DNA of 64,000 nt from assembly GCF_032854445.1 (NCBI RefSeq), contig NC_088301.1, forward strand, positions 15,808,281-15,872,280, given 5' to 3'. Positions 24,201 through 33,200 of this stretch are shown piece by piece (the stretch's first letter is position 1; every line of letters begins with the position of its first letter). Made by a program: the position numbers and the translations under genes. The DNA is from Liolophura sinensis. Lineage: Eukaryota; Mollusca; Polyplacophora; Chitonida; Chitonidae. The notes beneath the pieces were generated by a model. It worked only from the letters and a program-made list of their open reading frames with translations, searched no databases and had not been told where the DNA came from.

Positions 24201-27200
24201 AAGAATAGAAGTACGGTGCCTCCATGGCCGAGTAGATCAAGGAGCCTCCCACCAATACGGTCGCCGTAAGTTCAAGTACAGCTCATGCTGTCTTCCTCTG
24301 GCCGCACGTGGGAAGGTTTGCCAACAATGTCCAGATGGTCATGGCTTTCCTCCACGCCCTGTCCGGTTTTCTCTTACCATACTGAAGGCCACTGTCGTAT
24401 AAGTGAAATATTTTTGAGTACGGGGTAAAACACTAATCAAATAAATAAATAAATAAATAAATTAATTAATTAATTAAAGAAATAGAAAGTAAGTCTAAAT
24501 CGGAAATTATTAAAGAAAGAAAAAAGAGGAAATTATAATCAAACGTGTTTTCAGGGTGATGACAGCGTGGTGGAATGTGTCCAGAGTGGAGGGAGAGCAG
24601 GGGTTTATGTGTCATATAATAGGGGTTACAACAACGACAGGATAGGCCAGGTAAGTCTGTATACCATTTGTACTGTGTAATGATATTTTTAACCAGGGAC
24701 CTTTTCCTCTAAGCCAGTATTGACTTATTGTGGGTCAAAATTTTAAAATGCTATAGAAACGCTTATTTTTGGACCATATGAGATAAAATTGGTTAAACCA
24801 CACATACATGTCAAAAATTAGGGAAAAAGGGAGCATTATACTGAGCTTTTTTTTTAAGTTTTGACTTCAGTTTGGTGGAATCTACCCCTGGATCTTTGAA
24901 ACAATACAACGTAGTACCGAATCTGAGGTGGTGATTTAGTGGACTTGGATATAGATCTACGATGTATAAGTACAGCACGTGGGACCCTCATAGAAAAGAC
25001 ATTTAACTGTCAAACATGGTGGTCAAAAGATAAAATGCCAAAGTAAGGGCCGTTTACATGGTAAGAGGTTGCCTGTATGACTTCTTCGACACTCTTAGAA
25101 GGCAAATGTTAAAACGTCAGCAAGTCGGAGTTTTAAGGTAATACAATTTGAATTTAATACAAATGTCAACATGTTGAAACGTTATTGATAACATTTCTAT
25201 ATTTTTTCATGTATAATTTGACACGGAAGATATAAAGATGGGGAAAACCTAGAAACATTCGTTTTACATTGAGATAGTTCCGGATTACAACATTTTCTGA
25301 CAATTTTGTTAACTGTTAAATTTGTTAAATGTGATAATCTATATGTTTTCTTCCAACTCTACGGTTATAACATTTAAGTTTCAAAGGAGTATTTGACAAG
25401 CAATCAAGCAGAATCAAAACTGACAATATTTCGTCAACACATGCATTGGTCATGGTAATTGACTGTGTAGATGACATGTGTTCTCTCTGCGTTTAGCCTA
25501 CAAGCATAAAGCTAATAACCGATTTTGCAAAGCTGTGTAAAGACAACGGAGTATTCCTGACTCATATAAACAAAAAGTTTAAAGCCTCGTATAGATGTAC
25601 ATATCTGATTCTAACTGTATACTAATACGTAAACTTTCGTAAGGTATCACGCAGTTTATGAATTAATATTTTTTTAATATTTGTGTTGATAGATAGGAGT
25701 CTCTGAGGAAACCGTCTCATTTGTTGACGGCGTTTTAAGATGTTCATTTAGGCGGAAACTGGTCGTGGCTGGAGATTCTAGGGTATTTGACCTGCGCAAT
25801 AAAACACAGTGGTATCTCTTCTTGGCTTCCGGTCCGGCCCAGGGTTTGTATTAATGACACTGTCAGTTTAACAAATCACTGTTTAGTCAAATGAATTCAC
25901 TAAACACAACATACAGGCTTACACCTTAAGTTGAAGGTCTATTTACTGCACTCACGCCCAGGGCAAATTTGCATGACTTTTCAACATCACTGATAAAGGG
26001 AACGAATCAAGACAGGTAGGAGTCAGTATTTGGTGTGTATGGGACGTCGTGTTCGGTGTCTTGGGAATGGCATTTCAATGAGACAGCACTATGAATATAC
26101 CGGTCTCTTTCATGTATACACCTTCGAGATAAGAACATTAACGTTAAAAAACAGTACAATTATCAATGAAATTGCTAGCTACTACTTTATGTTGAACTGG
26201 CAAGGAATTTAGCTTTCGTTTACTTTGCAAAACAGTGGGTGGATGTTATTGATCGATCTTCGACAACCCCTATGTAAAAGCCATTGGGACTGGACATAAG
26301 CGTCCGTCATCAAGTCAGCGGGCACTTCGAACAAACTAGTTTGAGTGTACTAGGGGCAGGGGAGAAGGAACATTGCTTATAAATCCACTGCCCTGCAGGG
26401 TACCTGTACCTTCATACCTCATCTGGCTTGCTAATGGCACTTCCTAATGAATGTCTACAATCTTAATTGCAGGGAATGAGAAGTTAAAGCATGCTAATAC
26501 GCCTCACATTTCCCCGGAACCAGTGAATTTGAATAAGACTGGAACTGTTGTGCAACAGGGACCGATTACCAGCAATCGATTAGCCGTAGTCCGAGCGCAC
26601 GGTATGACCTTTTTTGTTCACTGACGACTGGGCATTTATTGATATTTGTGACCACGCTTATACACTACCCCGTACAATGTCACGTTGCCTAGAGGCGTAG
26701 AGGGTGTGGCTTTATACATTTTCAATTTGCATTCTTACGTGTTTATGCATTTCACAACATAACCCTGATTACATATATGGTAAACTGAGACCGGCTTCTG
26801 CTTTTATCAAAAGCATCAGGATTGCCTCCCTGTATAACTACTGCCAGTTATCAGAGTAAGATGAAAATTCATATGTTAAGAAACAGCTGCACACAATTAG
26901 AAAGCAAGTAATTTGTGAAACTTTCTTATCTTAGACATAGTGACATACATTGAATTGATTCATGCTTAAAATTGCTACGACATTCATTAATTTAATCGTT
27001 GCATTGAAGAATAAATTACTCATATGAACGCATCAGGATTGGTAGATTATGCAAATATCCATAGGAATCATGATAAAACTCTTAACTGAAAGCAACATAC
27101 GAGTTAGGCAGATGCTGTTGATTTACCTTGCAATTTATTAGTGTTCTGTTTATATTTTAAACTACTTCAACTCTCAGGCTCGTTAATGCTCGTTGCCTGG

Positions 27201-30200
27201 GTTTTCACAACCAGCTTTGGGATCATCGTGGCTCGATATTACAAACTACTGGGAGGGAGAGCTACTTGTCAAAACAACAGATATTCATTCCACGTATGTA
27301 TTCTGATTTAATCACTGAAATGTTGTCTTTTTAACGCAAAAAGGGCACAAAAATGATAATTTAGTGTTAACAGAATTTTTTTTGTCCATAAGTGATGCCA
27401 GAATGTATTCTGTCATTATGTTACACTATTTCGGTCATATTCAACGTAACAACGACTGAGTCTAATACAGTGTTTATGTTGAATTAACAGATTATGTGTG
27501 CTACATGTAAAAGAATATTCTGTTGCAATACCTTCTGGTACATTTTTTAAGAATGGTTAATAAGTTGAAATGTTTACGTGTCAAATGAAGATAAAGGCCA
27601 CAGCTGGAGTTTTGTCCAGCCCGATGACGCAGAATACGATTATAATACATACGGAATACACTGATGTATATGTATCAGTTTTAGAGTGCCTTTTAGGGAA
27701 TATGGCGATTGAAAGCACAGTGCGTGTTATCAATGTACAATGAATAAATCACACGGGTACCAATATATGCTGACTGATAAACTATACTGACCAACTTCTC
27801 AAGCATGACGTAGAGATACGTGCACCACGAGTACATAATACATCCAAATGATACTTTGATATAAATGTGTATTTGACAGGTCCACCGGGCCTGTATGTCG
27901 ATTACCCTGGTCTGCGTTTCTGTTTCCATCATTATTATTTTTGTTGAAGTTGGTGGCTTAAGCAAGGTAAGATGCAATAAATCAGTAAAATGCTAAAAGG
28001 ACTAGAACGCATTTCGAGAGTGCCAAACCTTTGCCACATCAGCTAAATGTACACGTTCCCCCTGATTACTGACAATGGGATCGATGCTCTACAAGTATGT
28101 AACATCTTCTCTCACAAGGGTAACTCATTTTTAAAATAATTGGTGTCTAGCCCAATGCCATGCTGTGCGCAAAATTTTTGTCTTAAAACTAAACTAAAAT
28201 TTTAAAATAATATTATGTTTTACGAAGGATGGTAAAATAGATTATGTTCTTACAACAGAATATTATGCTATGGACAATAACAGAACAAGTCTGACAAATA
28301 CAACAAATGAGTTTGTAGCAGGAACATACATTATGCAGGCATCACAAAGCATAGTATTCTGTCAATTTAACTGAATGGTTTTTACGGTTTGCCTCTATAT
28401 AGCCTGCTAAAAACGTTGATTTGTTAATATTTTTAGTTCGACAAAATAGGTAAATTGATTATAATGTTGCCTGGTTTTCTGTATATTTCTTGTCAGGTGA
28501 GTCAAACCGGAAGTTTATTCCTCAGCGCACATCCGATATTAGGGCTGATCGTCGTTTCATTGGTCCTTATTAATGTAAGTCAAAACGTAGACATGGACTG
28601 GCACGCTTCAAATACAATCGTTTTACACCTGTATATCAAAGCCGGACCTGACCAGACAATTTCTAGATTCCCCATTTTTCTTTGGCTGATGGGGCCTTGT
28701 TGACACTAAGCTTTCGACGATTTTACGCAGCCAAACTTTCATTGAAGACTACTTGTCTTCCACAATTTATGGTTTGTGTATCTGTTCGTCATCTGTCGGT
28801 AATTTACCAAAGGTCAAAAGTTTACACCGCGCACTCCCGGTTTCCTCTACCCATAAAACTGACAACCTGCATATGTGTCACAAATGCCTGAGTATGCAGT
28901 ATTTAACAACCATAAACTAAATGATAATCATCTCTATCATCTCTCTATTACCCATAATTCGAATTTCTCTGTTGTGGTGTCAAACTTCAGAATGGCTTTT
29001 ATGGGATCTTAAATGTACATGTATATCCGATTTGCAAGAATATATAATTTAACAACCCTCTACCATTATCCAAGGTCTTTACACATACATATACCTCCAG
29101 AAAGTAGTCCCAAACCCTGTTACCTTTTGTAAACCTCAGGGGTATATGTTTAATGATTCGTTTGATTGTTTAATCCACTGAGCATTGCATCTACATGAAT
29201 TTACTATAAACACATTTCATAACGAAAGTCACCACGAAATACATATTTTTGTTCACAGTTTTCCATGGGTTTACTGCGGCCGGCACCTGGACGGAAGGTA
29301 CGCCCTGTGTATAACTGGGGGCATTGGGCCACGGGTACCTGTGCCTGGATAACAGCCAGTAAGTGCACGGGCGTCTTTATAGGATACAATGAACATTTGG
29401 GTTTTATTTTCTTATGTACAGTTCAGGATGTGTTTCAAGATATAAATGCACAAAAGCTCCTCAGCTTCCTTTTTAAACGTAAAAATGGCTTTAAAATAAG
29501 TTTTATGGAAATTAAGTAGCCTGCAGTGAGTGAGGGAGGCAGAGAGAGAGAAGAGCCCAAGCGGCTTGTGCTAAGCTGGTCCCGCGATCACTGTAAGTTC
29601 ATCGATGACATTTCCGAACATTTCCGACCATTGATGGAAACTATGCATAAAATAAAGTGGTTATTAAGACATATAAAATATGCGTTTTAATTTTTGGGGT
29701 GTAGTGGTGGAGGGGGCATAACTTCTTCATTTCCCTTAAAACCACAATCATCGTTCTTCCTTTCCATGTATCCTTTAATAGCATTTACCACGAGGAAGGT
29801 AATTGCTTATAGATAACAACTCATTATTTATTACAAACTACGTTTCGATGATTTGAACTATAGATTATCGCTTATGGGTACAATTCTGTTATCCATAAGC
29901 AATTGTCTTGTTACAGTACAGTGTACATGTACGTGCAACTTGCGTTGGTTATTTGGAATTACTGACTGTTTCATTGGATATAATAAACAAACACAGATCA
30001 GTTTCGGCACGGACCGAAAATATACGTGTGCCTGCTTTGAATACCAAAGTCATGAGGGAAGTATATCAAAGTATTCTTTGTCTCAGTCTATGTCCACCGT
30101 CAAGAATATACATGTAATGGTTGGTGTTACATTTAAAGTTCCTTGTTACATATAAAGGTTTTATTTATTTGATTGGTGTTTTACGCCGTACTCAAGAAAA

Positions 30201-33200
30201 TTTCACTCATACGACAGCGGCCAGCATTATGGTGAGAGGGATCGACGTTTTGTTCAAACCCACGACCATTCACAGCTTGCTGCAGACCGTCCCACGCACG
30301 GCCTCAGAGGGAGCCAGTATGAGTTGCATATAAATCTCGGTATTGCATATAAAGGTCGGTGCTGTATATAAATGTCAGTGTTGCATATAAATCTCGGTAT
30401 TGCATACAAAGGTAGGTGTGGAATATAAAGGTCAATATTGACCTTTGTTATTTGCTTCCAAATTTGTCTGTAACACGGACCATAGGTATATTCATGCACA
30501 TCTAGATACATAAATGCGCCGAAATATAGGATATCATACCACCATGCACGAAATCAATATTTGGAGGTACTATATATTATAACATACAATGGACCATTGT
30601 AGTTGTTTTTCTTGTTAAAAATATTATGACCTCATATTCCTTGACTGTTAGTGCTCATTATATTTATTAATCAGGGTGAGGGAAACAGATGTGAGACGAG
30701 TTGACCTTATACTCGTAGTTTAAGTTCATTTTACTGACTTCCACGATGGATGCGTCCCTAATTGAGGCGGTTGTTTTATGTATGAGTCAAATTATATTGT
30801 ACAGCAGGATGTGCCAAATTATATTGTACGGTAGGATGTGCCAAATAATGTTGTCCAGGAGGATGTGCCAAATTATGTTGTTCTGGAGAATGTGCCAAGT
30901 TGTATTGCCCAGGAGGATGTGCCAAGTTGTATTGCCAATGGAGGGTGTGCCAAATCTTATTGCCCAGGAGGATGTGCCAAATTATGTTGTATAGGAGGAT
31001 GTGCCAAATTATATTGCATAGGAAAATGTGCCAAATTATGTTTTATAGGAAGATGTGCCAAATTATATTGTCCAGGAGGATGTGCCAAATTATATTGCCC
31101 AGGAGGATGTGCCAAATTATATTGTCCAGGGTGATGTGCCAGATTACATTGTCCTGGAGGATGTGCCAAATTATGTTGTCCAGGAGGATGTGCCAAATTA
31201 TATTGTCCAAGAAGCTGTCATTGTATCTATTAACCATGACTATTTGTCAAATTCTAATGTGCAGAAGGATGACAAATTTTATTAACCATGTTAAATTGTG
31301 TTATTCATGAAAATGTGTGAACTGTCTCAACCGTAAGTATATAACAAACGGCGTGAACCGCGAGAATGTGTCAAATTATATTAACCTTGAGGATGTGTCA
31401 AACTCAACTTGCACGAAGTCTGTTATGTTGTTTTCGTTATCAAGATTGCTTTATGCCTGGAGAGATTCGTTGTTTGACTTAAATAGACATGAGGCTGTGT
31501 TGAAGTGACCTCACACGTAGTTTATTTTCGAGAATATTTTCATTAATTTTTTGTAAATTGTGAAAAACTTAATTTTTTGTGTGATTTATATAAACTGTAA
31601 TGTGTGCCGCCAGAAACATTTTTCTCCGTGAAGTGAGGCATTTCTACATGATTTTAACGTTAAAAAAATTCAAGTTGCAAGACGGTTAACTTCATCCAAA
31701 GTTAGCTCGTCTTCTATCTAATTATGAGGGACCTCCGTGACTAAGGCGATTAGCACGACGGCGGGGCGCGATGACCCACGAGCTTCCTACCAGTGGGGTT
31801 GCCGTGAGGTCAAGTCCAGCTCAAGCTGGCTTCCTCTTCAAGCTGTACGTCTTCCAGCAACCTGCGGATGGTCGTGGGATTGCCCGGGGCTTTGCCCCGA
31901 TTTCCTCCCGCCATAATGGTGGCCCCCGTCGTATAAGTGAAATACTCCTTAGCACGGCGTAAAACACCAAATACCTAAATCAATAAATAAATAAACATCT
32001 GATTGTGCTAGTTTAACATTTTTTTCACTACCAAAGGAAAAATCTGTTTTCTCAATATGGAAATATTAACACAATTGAACAAAATGTCACTGAAAATAGT
32101 TATAACGATGTTTTCTTGATGCGCCAAATAAATCGGTGCTTTTTCATTTCGTTACAGTGGCGACAATATTTCTGGGATTTGCCATGCCCCAAGCCCGCAT
32201 TCACCCGTCTGCCAATTACGTCATGGTGGGATTTGTGGGTCTGTATCTCTTCGTTCAGCTTTTCTTAGAGTGGCTCAGCTACAACGTGGACAAAGTTCCC
32301 TTGGACAGTCGTGATAAATCAAAACCAGGTATATGTACATGTAGACTTATACGTCACTTAACTCATTTTTCGAAAGTTGATAATGCTGATAGCGTCGGTT
32401 ATAATACGAGAATTTCTAGTTTCCACGTGGGTGCAGTCGGCAGTTTTGCTAGGGAATGTGAAGATAAAAACCACTATTTGGACATATCCCCAAATTGATC
32501 ACTAATTTCTGACGCATATACTGATGATAATGGCCAGGTACCCTCAACAACCCTTTTAAATTGCTAAAATAAACTCACACAACATCTTAGATTACACCTC
32601 GGACATGTGCTAGTCTTCAAAAACTACGTTTTATGCACCAAAAGGCTGAAAATATGTCAACGAACAGTGACTCATGTCCGAATATTCTCTCAGTTTCAAC
32701 TATCACACTCTGTTCGGTACTTATTTTGCAGCGCACAAAATACTTTGTAAAACAGTTTATACACTGTATCAGGCATGTGTTATTTCATATTAAAATGTAT
32801 TGATTAGCCCTCAATTGACGACAACTGATGACGTCAGAGCACAAAATGACGACGTCATGGCACAAAGGGATCTCACCATGATGTCGTAACATCGAATCTC
32901 GAAACATCCGAATTGCATTTGAAAAGGACGAAAAGTGCCAGATGGGAACAATTTCAGGGGCTGAAGTGATCCTTATTTTTTTTGTTCTATTTTTTCAGTA
33001 AATTTGGGAACATCTTGTTCTTGTAGAGTAAATAATATTATATTTATGTAATAATATTACATAAATATTGGACGAATATTCCCTTTACTCAGTATTCTTG
33101 AATATGTGTAAGGTGATCTCAGCCATTTGTGTTCAAGCACTCTACCCGGTTGGTGTGATTGATTTGAGGGGGAGATATGTATTCGCTTATTTCTTTTATA

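Noticed and set aside
30746-31310. Long frames with repeated MCQII or LAHPPGQ peptides on both strands
   Set aside because: Products of a 27-bp tandem repeat whose length preserves frame; no start context, splice sites or domain.
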